DNA of 64,000 nucleotides from Bufo bufo. Lineage: Eukaryota > Chordata > Amphibia > Anura > Bufonidae. Positions 33,290 through 44,300 of the stretch are shown one piece after another. The notes below the pieces were generated by a model that did not search any database, had not been told where the DNA came from, and worked only from the letters and a program-made list of their open reading frames with translations. Both the position numbers and the translations under genes were made by a program. The first letter of the stretch is position 1, and every line of letters begins with the position of its first letter. Location of the stretch: the NCBI RefSeq assembly GCF_905171765.1, contig NC_053390.1, positions 511,545,565 to 511,609,564 on the forward strand, given 5' to 3'.

Positions 33290-36110
33290 AATTTCCGCTT
33301 TTTGAAGCAGCTCTGACTTTCTGAGCACCTGTCATGTTTCCTGAGGTTCTACAATGCCCAGACAGTACAAACACCCCACAAATGACCCCATTTCTGAAAG
33401 TACACACCCTAAGGTATTCGCTGATGGGCACAGTGAGTTCATAGAACTTTTTATTTTTTGTCACAAGTTAGCGGAAAATGATGATTTTTTTTTTTTTTTT
33501 TTTTTTTCTTACAAAGTCTCATATTCCACTAACTTGTGACAAAAAATAAAAACTTCCATGAACTCACTATGCCCATCAGCGAATACCTTGGGGTCTCTTC
33601 TTTCCAAAATGGGGTCACTTGTGGGGTAGTTATACTGCCCTGGCATTCTAGGGGCCCAAATGTGTGGTAAGGAGTTTGAAATCAAATTCAGTAAAAAATG
33701 ACCTGTGAAATCCGAAAGGTGCTCTTTGGAATATGGGCCCCTTTGCCCACCTAGGCTGCAAAAAAGTGTCACACATCTGGTATCCCCGTACTCAGGAGAA
33801 GTTGAGGAATGTGTTTTGGGGTGTCTTTTTACATATACCCATGCTGGGTGAGATAAATATCTTGGTCAAATGACAACTTTGTATAAAAAAATGGGAAAAG
33901 TTGTCTTTTGCCAAGATATTTCTCTCACCCAGCATGGGTATATATAAAATGACACCCCAAAACACATTCCCCACCTTCTCCTGAGTACGGAGATACCAGA
34001 TGTGTGACACTTTTTTGCAGCCTAGGTGGGCAAAGGGGCCCATATTCCAAAGAGCACCTTTCGGATTTCACTCGTCATTTTTTACTGAATTTGATTTCAA
34101 ACTCCTTACCACACATTTGGGCCCCTAGAATGCCAGGGCAGTATATCTACCCCACAAGTGACCCCATTTTGGAAAGAAGACACCCCAAGGTATTCCGTGA
34201 GGGGCATGGCGAGTTCCTAGAATTTTTTATTTTTTGTCACAAGTTAGTGGAAAATGATGATTTTTTTTTTTTTTTTTTTTTTTTCATACAAAGTCTCATA
34301 TTCCACTAACTTGTGACAAAAAATAAAAACTTCCATGAACTCACTATGCCCATCAGCGAATACCTTGGGGTCTCTTCTTTCCAAAATGGGGTCACTTGTG
34401 GGGTAGTTATACTGCCCTGGCATTCTAGGGGCCCAAATGTGTGGTAAGGAGTTTGAAATCAAATTCTGTAAAAATTGACCTGTGAAATCCGAAAGGTGCT
34501 CTTTGGAATATGGGCCCCTTTGCCCACCTAGGCTGCAAAAAAGTGTCACACATCTGGTATCTCTGTATTCAGGAGAAGTTGAGGAATGTGTTTTGGGGTG
34601 TCATTTTACATATACCCATGCTGGGTGAGATAAATATCTTGGTCAAATGCCAACTTTGTATAAAAAAATGGGAAAAGTTGTCGTTTGCCAAGATATTTCT
34701 CTCACCCAGCATGGGTATATGTAAAATGACACCCCAAAACACATTCCCCACCTTCTCCTGAGTACGGCAATACCAGATGTGTGACACTTTTTTGCAGCCT
34801 AGGTGGGCAAAGGGGCCCATATTCCAAAGAGCACCTTTCGGATTTCACAGGTCAATTTTTACAGAATTTGATTTCAAACTCCTTACCACACATTTGGGCC
34901 CCTAGAATGCCAGGGCAGTATAACTACCCCACAAGTGACCCCATTTTGGAAAGAAGACACCCCAAGGTATTCGCTGATGGGCATAGTGAGTTCATGGAAG
35001 TTTTTATTTTTTGTCACAAGTTAGTGGAATATGAGACTTTGTATGAAAAAAAAAAAAAAAAAAAAAATCAGCATTTTCCACTAACTTGTGACAAAAAATA
35101 AAAAATTCTAGGAACTCGCCATGCCCCTCACGGAATACCTTGGGGTGTCTTCTTTCTAAAATGGGGTCACTTGTGTGGTAGTTATACTGCCCTGGCATTT
35201 TCCAGGGGCCCTAATGTGTGTTAGGTAGGTAAATGACCTGTGAAATCCTAAAGGTGCTCTTTGGAATATGGGCCCCTTTGCCCACCTAGGCTGCAAAAAA
35301 GTGTCACACATCTGGTATCTCCGTACTCAGGAGAAGGTGGGGAATGTGTTTTGGGGTGTCATTTTACATATACCCTTGCTGGGTGAGAGAAATATCTTGG
35401 CAAAAGACAACTTTTCCCATTTTTTTATACAAAGTTGGCATTTGACCAAGATATTTCTCTCACCCAGCATGGGTATATGTAAAATGACACCCCAAAACAC
35501 ATTCCCCAACTTCTCCTGAGTACGGCGATACCAGATGTGTGACACTTTTTTGCAGCCTAGATGCGCAAAGGTGCCCAAATTCCTTTTAGGAGGGCATTTT
35601 TAGACATTTGGATACCAGACTTCTTCTCACGCTTTGGGGCCCCTAGAATGCCAGGGCAGTATAAATACCCCACATGTGACCCCATTTTGGAAAGAAGACA
35701 CCCCAAGGTATTCAATGAGGGGCATGGCGAGTTCATAGAAATTTTTTTTTTTTTGGCACAAGTTAGCGGAAATTGATATTTTTTATTTTTTTCTCACAAA
35801 GTCTCCCGTTCCGCTAACTTGGGACAAAAATTTCAATCTTTCATGGACTCAATATGCCCCTCACGGAATACCTGGGGGTGTCTTCTTTCCGAAATGGGGT
35901 CACATGTGGGGTATTTATACTGCCCTGGCATTCTAGGGGCCCTAAAGCGTGAGAAGAAGTCTGGAATATACATGTCTAAAAAATTTTACGCATTTGGATT
36001 CCGTGAGGGGTATGGTGAGTTCATGTGAGATTTTATTTTTTGACACAAGTTAGTGGAATATGAGACTTTGTAAGAAAAATAAATAAAAATTCCGCTAACT
36101 TGGGCCAAAA
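33290..36110. repeat. Alternating head-to-head and tail-to-tail repeat of about 390 bp
   Basis: A monomer of roughly 390 bases alternates in orientation. Inversion axes lie at homopolymer runs near 33497, 34272, 35058 and 35787 (flanked by CACTAACTTGTGACAAAAAA), and at CTTTGTATAAAAAAATGGGA near 33886, 34667 and 35425. Adjacent monomers are close to identical. Frames such as MTLFCSLGGQRGPYSKEHLS recur on both strands only because the repeat lacks stops in that phase. Confidence 0.92.
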
Positions 36111-36119
36111 AAATGTCTG

Positions 36120-37605
36120 AATGGAGCCTTACAGAGGGTGATCAATGACAGGGGGGTGATCAATGACAGGGGGGGTGATCAATGACAGGGGGGGTGATCA
36201 ATGACAGGGGGGGTGATCAGGGAGTCTATATGGGGTGATAACCACAGTCATTGATCACGCCCGTGTAAGGCTTCATTCAGACGTCCGTATGCGTTTTGCG
36301 GATCCGATCCATCTATCAGTGCATCCGTAAAAATCATGCGGACATCTGAATGGAGCTTTACAGGGGGGTAATCAATGACAGGGGGGTGATCAGGGAGTCT
36401 ATATGGGGTGATCACCACAGTCATTGATCATGCCCCTGTAAGGCTTCATTCAGACGTCCGGATGCGTTTTGCGGATCCGATCCATCTATCAGTGGATCCG
36501 TAAAAATCATGCGGACGTCTGAATGGAGCTTTACAGGGGGGTAATCAATGACAGGGGGGTAATCAATGACAGGGGGGTGATCAGGGAGTCTATATGGGGT
36601 GATCACCACAGTCATTGATCATGCCCCTGTAAGGCTTCATTCAGACGTCCGGATGCGTTTTGCGGATCCGATCCATCTATCAGTGCATCCGTAAAAATCA
36701 TGCGGACGTCTGAATGGAGCTTTACAGGGGGGTAATCAATGACAGGGGGGTAATCAATGACAGGGGGGTGATCAGGGAGTCTATATGGGGTGATAACCAC
36801 AGTCATTGATCACGCCCCTGTAAGGCTTCATTCAGACGTCCGGATGCGTTTTGCGGATCGGATCCATCTATCAGTGCATCCGTAAAAATCATGCGGACAT
36901 CTGAATGGAGCTTTACAGGGGGGTGATCAGGGAGTCTATATGGGGTGATCACCACAGTCATTGATCATGCCCCTGTAAGGCTTCATTCAGACGTCCGGAT
37001 GCGTTTTGCGGATCGGATCCATCTATCAGTGCATCCGTAAAAATCATGCGGACATCTGAATGGAGCTTTACAGGGGGGTGATCAGGGAGTCTATATGGGG
37101 TGATCACCACAGTCATTGATCATGCCCCTGTAAAGCTTCATTCAGACGTCCGGATGCGTTTTGCGGATCGGATCCATCTATCAGTGCATCCGTAAAAATC
37201 ATGCGGACATCTGAATGGAGCTTTACAGGGGGGTGATCAGGGAGTCTATATGGGGTGATCACCACAGTCATTGATCATGCCCCTGTAAAGCTTCATTCAG
37301 ACGTCCGGATGCGTTTTGCGGATCGGATCCATCTATCAGTGCATCCGTAAAAATCATGCGGACATCTGAATGGAGCTTTACAGGGGGGTGATCAGGGAGT
37401 CTATATGGGGTGATCACCACAGTCATTGATCATGCCCCTGTAAAGCTTCATTCAGACGTCCGGATGCGTTTTGCGGATCCGATCCATCTATCAGTGGATC
37501 CGTAAAAATCATGCGGACGTCTGAATGGAGCTTTACAGGGGGTTGATCAATGACAGGGGGGTAATCAATGACAGGGGGGTGATCAGGGAGTCTATATGGG
37601 GTGAT
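36120..37605. repeat. Satellite array of about nine 155-191-bp units
   Basis: The word GGGAGTCTATATGGGGTGAT recurs near 36220, 36393, 36584, 36774, 36930, 37086, 37240, 37394 and 37585. Short units are about 155 bp; long ones carry one or two more copies of an 18-base AATCAATGACAGGGGGGT. Each full unit contains CATTCAGACGTCCGGATGCG and its inverse GCGGACATCTGAATG, as in the TTA-flanked MITEs. Confidence 0.93.
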
Positions 37606-37629
37606 CAGGGGCTAATAAGGGGTTAATAA

Positions 37630-38007
37630 GTGACGGGGGGGGGGTGTAGTGTAGTGTAGTGGTGCTTGGTGGGACTTTACTGAGCTACCTGTGTCCTCTG
37701 GTGGTCGATCCAAACAAAGGGGACCACCAGAGGACCAGGTAGCAGGTATATTAGACGCTGTTATCAAAACAGCGTCTAATATACCTGTTAGGGTTAAAAA
37801 AAAACACATCTCCAGCCTGCCAGCGAACGATCGCCGCTGGCAGGCTGGAGATCAACTCTCTTACCTTCCGTTCCTGTGAGCGCGCGCGCCTGTGTGCGCG
37901 CGTTCACAGGAAATCTCGCGTCTCGCGAGATGACGCGCCGGCGCGTCCAGGAGGAATGAATCAACCACCTCCAGGACGCGTCTGTGCGTACAGCGGTCCG
38001 GAGGTGG
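37630..38007. repeat. Run of consecutive near-perfect hairpins
   Basis: Successive inverted pairs are CCTCTGGTGGTC / GACCACCAGAGG, AGGTATATTAGACGCTGTT / AACAGCGTCTAATATACCT, ATCTCCAGCCTGCCAGCG / CGCTGGCAGGCTGGAGAT, CCTGTGAGCGCGCG / CGCGCGTTCACAGG, TCTCGCG / CGCGAGA, GACGCGCC / GGCGCGTC and CCACCTCCAGGACGCG against the terminal GGAGGTGG. This sits at the right end of the TTAA element. Confidence 0.9.
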
Positions 38008-38011
38008 TTAA

Positions 38012-38274
38012 TAAATAAAAATCTGGAGTGTGGCGTGCATTTGTATTCAGCCACCCCCCCAGTCAATACTTTGTAGGAAGACATTACGCTTCAATTACAG
38101 CTGCAAGTCTTCTGGGGTATGTCTCTACCAGCTTCACACAACTAGAGGCTGAAATTTTAGCCCATTCTTGTTTGTCAGTCAGTAATTTTTTAGTCTTGCC
38201 ACAGATTCTCAATGGGATTTAGGTCTGGACATTGACTGGGCCATTCTAACACATAAATATGCTTGGTCCAAAAC
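38012..38274 (-). mobile_element. Tc1-like fragment, left piece
   Basis: Sequence such as GGAGTGTGGCGTGCATTTGT and TCTCAATGGGATTTAGGTCT matches, in reverse, the C-terminal transposase and 3' end of the family at 12433-13996. The frame is broken. The piece is cut at 38275 by a hAT-like insert and continues at 39490. Confidence 0.82.
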
Positions 38275-38362
38275 CAGTGATGCCCAACCTACGGCCCGTG
38301 AAGCTGTGTCATGCAGCCCGTGCGACTCCCTGGAAAAAGTCTAAAAATTCCAATACGCCTTA

Positions 38363-38735
38363 GGCCTCTTTCACACGAGCGTGACGGATTGGCTCCGGAT
38401 GCGTTCAGTGAAATTTGCACCATTTTGAAAGCATGGTCAGTCAGTTTTGTCTGCAATTGCGTTCAGTTTTTTCCACGCAGGTGCAATGAGTTTAAAACGC
38501 ATTGCATCCGCACCTGCTTTCGGATGCAATGCGCTTTTCACTGAAGACCCAGTCACTTCTATGGGGTCAGGGCAGCGTGAAAAACGCTGAATATAGAACA
38601 TGCTGCATTTTTCACGCAACGCAGAACTGATGCGTGAAAAAGAAAACCGCAGATGTACACAGACCCATTGCGGGTGCCATGCGTTCATTTCACGCATTGC
38701 ACCCGTGCGGAAAACTCGCTCGTGTGAAAGGGGCC
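38363..38735. mobile_element. TTA-flanked MITE nested in the hAT-like element
   Basis: Ends GGCCTCTTTCACACGAGCG and CGCTCGTGTGAAAGGGGCC are inverted, with TTA at 38360-38362 and 38736-38738. Same family as 32039-32614. Confidence 0.87.
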
Positions 38736-39039
38736 TTAGACTTTCCCCCCACATTCATCAGCACAGTAAGCGCTGTGAATGGCACAGGCAGCGCAGCGAT
38801 GCTGCCTGAAATAACCAATAGCAAAGCTCCTTTACAGCAAGGAGCTTTGTTATTGGTTAGTATAGCAGTGCGCCGGAGCGAAACAGGTCCTGCAGCGGGG
38901 AAGTCAGCGGGAGGAGGGGCCGGGCTCCAGGGCTGGCTGTTGTAAGGAGAGCGGACATGCGTCCCGAGGACCTTGGGAAACATGACAGGGCCGCTGGAGA
39001 GATAAGAAGGAGTGGACTCAACTGGGTTCCTGGTGACCC

Positions 39040-39180
39040 TGCTCCCCCCTCCTCCTGTCACCCCACTAGTGACCCTGCTCCCCCTTCCTCCTGTCAGCCC
39101 ACTAGTGACCCTTCTCCCCCCTCCTCCTGTCAGCCCACTAGTGACCCTGCTCGCCCCTCCTCCTGTCACCTCACTAGTGA
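39040..39180. repeat. Minisatellite of about 33 bp, four copies
   Basis: The unit TAGTGACCCTGCTCCCCC plus TCCTCCTGTCACCCCAC recurs four times with few changes. A long minus-strand frame over it is an artefact of the 33-bp period. Confidence 0.88.
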
Positions 39181-39489
39181 AGCTAAACAGACTCCACCGA
39201 CTATGATGGGATCCGTTCAGTTTCTGTTCGGGATCCTGTCTTTTTACCGGACACAAAAGTGCTCCATACAAGGCTTTTTTGTCTGGTCTTTTTCGACAAA
39301 CTGCAACAGAGGCTCCAAAAGCAGCCTCCAACGCAGATTTGAAGGCCTACGTATTATGTTTTTTAGTAAAGCTCACACGTGCCCCCTCAGTGTTTGCATT
39401 TCTTTCTGGCAAAACTACCTGGTTCTGGCCCGCAAAATTTATACCACGTCCAGTGCGGCCCTCAGACGAAAAATGGTTGGGCACCACTG

Positions 39490-39700
39490 TATCCATTGTA
39501 GCTCTGGCTTTATGTTTAGAGTTGTTGTCCTGCTGGAAGGTGAACCTCTGTCCCAGTCTAAATCGCATATGCTGACACCATCATGTTTCATGGTGGGGAT
39601 GGCGTGTTCAAGGTGATTAGCAGTGTTAGTTTTCTGCCACACAGAAATGTGCATTTCTATGTGTGGCATCCTTCATTATAGCCTTGTAAACATTCGGTGT
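39490..39700 (-). mobile_element. Tc1-like fragment, right piece
   Basis: Continues the transposase remnant interrupted at 38274: GTTGTCCTGCTGGAAGGTGA and CACCATCATGTTTCATGGTG, read in reverse, cover the second-Asp and GG-rich catalytic region. The far Tc1 terminus is not recognised. Confidence 0.78.
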
Positions 39701-39934
39701 CTAGGTTCTTCAACCCATAACTGAATGCATGAAGCCAACAAGCATCCAGCTCTATTGCATCCTGTAGAGACAGTGACAACCTGCTGAGGCCAGGCAGAGA
39801 GCACACAATGAGAGCAGGAATCTTATGCAGAAGTTGAACGTAAATGGGGAACTTTGAATCGTTGCAGCCTTACACTGCACCTACATCAATGTGATCGATG
39901 CAAAAAAATCCTCAATGCAGTTTCCCTGGTGATT
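39701..39934. other. Unassigned intronic sequence
   Basis: No gene. AATCGTTGCAGCCTTACACTG near 39858 resembles a common hAT-like terminus word that recurs near 40405, but in the same orientation, so no element can be bounded. Confidence 0.35.
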
Positions 39935-40310
39935 TGAAGGGGGCACCTGTGATTTGAAGGGGCTGATGGAGCTGGGGGACATAGATGGCAATGGCATGGA
40001 GGGGCTGATGATATCTGATGGCACTGGGGAAGTGGGGGACATGGCATGGAGGCGCTGATGATATCTGATGGCACTGGGGGACATGTCATGGAGGGGCTGA
40101 TCTGATAGCTGTGGGGGACATCCCATAGCAATGGATGGCATGGAGGCACTAGGGGAGTGGGGGACATGGCAATGGATGGCATGGAGGGGCTGGTAGCACT
40201 GGGGGAGTGGAGCTGAAGGCACTGGGGGAACGGAGCAGATGGCACTGGGGGATAGTGGAGCTGATGGCATTGGGGGGAACGAAGGGTGTTGGGGACTGAT
40301 GGCAGGGGTT
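39935..40310. repeat. Degenerate minisatellite (GGGGCTGATGGCACTGGGG)
   Basis: Units of about 30 bases such as GGACATGGCATGGAGGGGCT recur about ten times with variants. Confidence 0.85.
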
Positions 40311-40519
40311 CTGATGAGTTTTTATAAAAGGAAAACAGTCTATTAATTCATTTTTTCTTATTAAAGTACTCGATTATTCATAAAAAATAAAATTGGTAGA
40401 ATACTCGATTGCTGCAGCACTAGTGCAGTGGCAGTTAAGTGGCATGAACAGGATTAGAAAAACAAGAGCAATTTGTCTAAAAACAGCAGTGCCTTACGTG
40501 TCCACAGATTGCGTGTGGT

Positions 40520-41109
40520 TGTCACGCCGGTGACAGGTTTGTGAAGGTCTGAAAGAATAACTGCACATTAGTTATCTGACAGCCTCTTTTGGTTTCACTT
40601 TGTGTATTGCTGGCATGTCCACACCCCCTGTTCAGGTGTGGATCAGGTGACCTTCACCTCCCCCTATTTAGTCTGACTTTACCCATCACTCCTTGCTCTG
40701 GATAGCTTCATTTGGTTTTTGGAAGAGCTGGAGTGTGGTTCATGGTGAAGTCCTGTTCGTCCATCATCCATCAGCCTCAGAAGTTAAGTGTTCCGCTTGT
40801 TGTGTTTTGTATTCCCCCCACCCACCTTTGTTTGCTAGGCCTCAGCGAGACGCTGGTTCCTTCACCAGGGAAGGAGCGGGTTGTCTCTGCCCGGTCATTA
40901 CTATTAGGGGAACTGAGGGCCACCAGGGTTTTCTAGGTTCCTGTGTATGGGCATCTCTACCATCGAGAGGTGCCCATACGGATAGGAGCTAGGGCCAGGA
41001 GCAGGGTTTTATAGGTGGTGACCCTTTTCCTTCCCTAGCGGTGAGGCCTAGTGTCTTTTCCCTTCCTTCTTGTTGTCCTTTGTTGTTCTCCCCTACAACA
41101 TCCGTGACA
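40520..41109 (+). repeat. Solo LTR with perfect 5-bp target duplication
   Basis: The segment starts TGTCACGCCGGTGACAGG and ends ACATCCGTGACA. It is flanked by GTGGT on both sides (40515-40519, 41110-41114). It has a CTATTTAGTCTGAC promoter-like stretch and pyrimidine-rich 3' part. No internal coding follows, so recombination between two LTRs probably removed the rest. Orientation is inferred from the promoter-like stretch. Confidence 0.85.
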
Positions 41110-41114
41110 GTGGT

Positions 41115-41713
41115 ATTGTAGCTCAGCACCATTTACTTTCATGAACCCTAAGCTGCAATACCAGACAACACATAGAAAGGTGTAACACTGCTTCTGGAAG
41201 TAAGCAGCCTAGGGCGGGGTGTTTCATCAAATTAATTCGCCATTTGACTCAACCAAAATTCTGTTTTGCTCAGATTCATAAAATTCAATTTTACCCATAC
41301 TTGTGTGACCCTCACACTACTACCCGAGTCATCCTCGCTGGACTATATAGGATTTATACATATAGTGATTAATATTTTCTGCTCTACAGACAGGAGATGC
41401 TTACATGTAGTACAGAGATTCTGAGGGCGCTACTTGCTCTCCTCTCCCCTCCCTGGTAATGTCTGAATTGGCACTGCCTCCTAGGTTCAAAGGAGTATTC
41501 CCATCTGGACATTTGTGGTATATCAATGTGGACCCTTTTCTACTGAATAAACAGGGCCCCAACGTGAATGAAGAGCAAGCCATGCATGCACGACTTTCTC
41601 AATTCCCTGCTATGGGACTTCCGAAACAACCGAGTGCTCTTCATTTAAGTCGAGCCCTGTTATTGAGATAGGAGTGGATTCCAGAGGTGGGTCCCGCATC
41701 TATTAGGCATATA
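41115..41713. other. Unassigned intronic sequence
   Basis: No gene. GGAGTATTCCCATCTGGACA near 41490 looks like part of a dispersed repeat, but ends are not visible. Confidence 0.4.
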
Positions 41714-43317
41714 CAGTTACAAGAAAAAGTATGTGAACCCTTTGTAATGATATGGATTTCTGCAAATTGGTCATAAAATGTGATTTGATCTTCATCTAAG
41801 TCACAACAATAGACAATCACAGTCTGCTTAAATTAATAACACACAAGGAATTAAGTGTTACCATGTTTTTATTGAACACACCATGTAAACATTCACAGTG
41901 CAGGTGGAAAAAGTATGTGAACCCTTGGATTTAATAACTGGTTGAACCTCCTGTGGCAGCAATAACTTCAACCAAACGTTTCCTGTAGTTGCAGATCAGA
42001 CGTGAACAACGGTCAGGAGTAATTCTTGACCATTCCTCTTTACAGAACTGTTTCAGTTCAGCAATATTCTTGGGATGTCTGGTGTGAATCGCTTTCTTGA
42101 GGTCATGCCACAGCATCTCAATCGGTTTGAGGTCAGGACTCTGACTGGGCCACTCGAGAAGGCGTATTTTCTTCTGTTTAGGCCATTCTGTTGTCGATTT
42201 ACTTCTGTGCTTCGGGTCGTTGTCCTGTTGCAACACCCATCTTCTGTTGAGCTTCAGCTGGTGGACAGATGGCCTTAATTTCTCCTGCAAAATGTCTTGA
42301 TAAACTTGGGAATTCATTTTTCCTTTGATGATAATAATCCGTCCAGGCCCTGACGCAGCAAAGCAGCCCCAAACCATGATTCCCCCACCACCATACTTCA
42401 CAGTTGGGATGAGGTTTTGATGTTGGTGTGCTGTGCCTCTTTTTCTCCACACATAGTGTTGTGTGTTTCTTCCAAACAACTCAACTTTGGTTTCATCTGT
42501 CCACAGAATATTTTGCCAGTACTGCTGTGGAACATCCAGGTGCTCTTGTGCAAACTGTAAACGTGCAGCAATATATTTTTTTGGACAGCAGCGGTATCAT
42601 CCCACGAAATCCATTCTTGTTTCGTGTTTTACGTATCGTAGATTCACTAACAGGGATGTTAGCATATGACAGAGACTTTTGTAAGTCTTTAGCTGACACT
42701 CTAGGATTCTTCTTCACCTCTTGAGCAGTCTAAGCTGTGCTCTTGCAGTCATCTTTACAGGACGGCCACTCCTAGGGAGAGTAGCAGCAGTGCTGAACTT
42801 TCTCCATTTATAGACAATTTGTCTTACCATGGACTGATGAGCAGCAAGGCTTTTGGAGATACTTTTATAACCCTTTCCAGCTTTATGCAAGTCAACAATT
42901 CTTAATTGTAGGTCTTCTGAGAGCTCTTTTGTGTGAGGCATCATTCACATTAGGCAATGCTTCTTGTGAAAAGCAAACCCAAAACTGGTGTGTGTTTTTT
43001 ATAGGGCAGAGCAGCTGTAACCAACACCTCCAATCTCATCTCATTGATTGGACTCCAGTTGGCTGACACCTCACTCCAATTAGCTCTTGGAGATGTCATT
43101 AGTCTAGGGGTTCACATACTTTTTCCACCTGCACTGTGAATGTTTACATGGTGTGTTCAATAAAAACATGGTGACATTTAATTCTTTGTGTGTTATTAGT
43201 TTAAGCAGACTGTGATTGTCTATTGTGACTTAGATGAAGATCAGATCACATTTTATGACCAATTTGAGCAGAAATCCATATCATTCCTAAGGGTTCACAT
43301 ACTTTTTCTTGCAACTG
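41714..43317 (-). mobile_element. Tc1-like transposon, end to end, IR/DR type
   Basis: The ends are CAGTTACAAGAAAAAGTATG at 41714 and the inverse CATACTTTTTCTTGCAACTG at 43317. TA lies on both sides (41712-41713, 43318-43319). The long inverted repeats carry an inner copy of the end word (GGTGGAAAAAGTATGTGAAC at about 41905), the IR/DR layout known from Sleeping Beauty-like Tc1 elements. Length is 1604 bp, usual for the family. The TTAA site at 43201-43204 is unoccupied, unlike in the copy at 1-786. Confidence 0.93.
41931..42944 (-). pseudogene. Tc1-like transposase, two or more frameshifts
   Basis: On the minus strand the N-terminal frame (42944-42714) has the paired helix-turn-helix ([20 protein letters not shown]) and GRP linker ([15 protein letters not shown]). 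The next frame (42717-42493) continues with [13 protein letters not shown] and ESTIRKTRNKNGFRG, then shifts. The last frame (42479-41931) has NLIPTVKYGGGGIMVWGCFA, LQQDNDPKHRSKST (second Asp) and SQSPDLKPIEMLWHDL (Glu). The first Asp motif falls between frames near 42500. The DD34E residues are recognisable, but the frame is not continuous. Confidence 0.92.
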
Positions 43318-43319
43318 TA

Positions 43320-43514
43320 TATCCCTATGTCTATAATTGTCCAGAAGGAACAGGCTCAATGTTTGGTGTAAACTGTAATTTAGGGGATCAATTGTTCCAT
43401 TCTTTTTTTGAAGGCACAGTCACTGGCCAAGAGTACATAGAGTTGCTTCGCACATCCGTTTTACTGGCCATTCGTGCACTTTATGCGGACGAGCAATTTT
43501 ACTTCCAGAAAATG
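43320..43514 (+). pseudogene. Mariner-like transposase, left half
   Basis: The frame reads FFEGTVTGQEYIELLRTSVL and RALYADEQFYFQ. This is the stretch before the second catalytic Asp (the Q-D-G-A-P type motif) in mariner-related DDE transposases. It stops exactly before that motif, at about 43514, where a DIRS element begins. The right half is at 48310-48555. Confidence 0.75.
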
Positions 43515-44300
43515 AAAATTACTTACGGGTAATTGGATTTTCCTGAACCCACGACAGCACCATGAGAGAGGATGGATCCGCCCCCAAAGACAGGAAACCT
43601 GCGGCACAAAAAGGCGGAGACTCCTCTCTGCCCTCAGTATGACAACCTCACGGATTTGAGGAACTCCGACGTCTTCGTTAGTTTACATTTCTACTCTTTT
43701 TTTTTGCAACACCCGTGAAAACACTCCAGCACCCAGGATAAAGAAAGAGGGGGGAGAGAAAAAATAAGGGTGCTGTCGTGGGTTCAGGAAAATCCAATTA
43801 CCAGTAAGTAATTTTAATTTTACCCCTCACCCACGACAGCACCGAAGCTCCAAAGAATAAAATCAGGAGAGTTCAATTGTAACCGGTAGTGGTTAAAGAA
43901 GCTAGAAGGAGAAAACCAAACGGCAGCTTTACAGATGTCCTCGATAGAGACTGCCGCTCTTTCAGCCTATGACGTTGATACAGCCCTTGTGGAGTGCGCA
44001 CGTAGACCCTCAGGAGGTTTCTTACCCGAGTAAGAGTATGCCAGAGAAATAGCTGACGTGATCCATCTTGCTAGAGTCTTCTTTGAGGCCTGATGTCCTT
44101 TGTTTTTTCCCTGAAAAAGAACAAATAGCGAGGAAGATTTCCTCCACTCCCTAGTCTCATTCAGGTACTGAATGAGACATCTGACATCCAGGCAATGGAA
44201 AACGTCCTCCCTTTCTGAAGATGGATTATCATAAAAGGAAGGAAGAATAATTTCTTGTGATCTACGGAATTTAGTAGCTACTTTAGGTAAGAAAGCCGGG

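Larger units (their letters stand above)
32888..38007. mobile_element. 5.1-kb TTAA-flanked non-autonomous element of repeat arrays
   Basis: TTAA at 32884-32887 and 38008-38011 flanks the segment. It begins CCACCTCAGCCCCC and ends GGTCCGGAGGTGG, a short imperfect inverted terminus. It contains, in order, an AT-rich lead (32888-33290), alternating inverted repeats (33290-36110), a satellite array (36120-37605) and a cluster of hairpins (37630-38007). No transposase is present. The right flank is a Tc1 fragment, but the left flank is not the matching Tc1 part, so the target history is unclear and the boundaries rest on the TTAA and CCACCTC words. Confidence 0.65.
38275..39489. mobile_element. 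hAT-like non-autonomous element inside the Tc1 fragment
   Basis: The ends are CAGTGATGCCCAACC and GGTTGGGCACCACTG, imperfect inverted termini of the common CAGTG hAT type. The flanking 8-mers (TCCAAAAC and TATCCATT) do not match, so the duplication has decayed or was lost. It contains a nested MITE (38363-38735), a short hairpin at about 38812-38862 and a 33-bp minisatellite (39040-39180). Confidence 0.75.

Noticed and set aside
33509..35578. Recurring frames beginning MTLFCSLGGQRG and MGPFAHLGCKKV on both strands
   Set aside because: They appear once per monomer of the alternating repeat, on either strand, and end at homopolymer runs.
36120..37605. Regular repeats with spacers, CRISPR-like at first sight
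   Set aside because: Period is 155-191 bp, spacers are themselves repeated, and the genome is vertebrate.
38690..39331. 213-codon minus-strand frame rich in VTSGLTGGGG
   Set aside because: It is created by the 33-bp minisatellite and neighbouring MITE sequence inside a hAT-like element.
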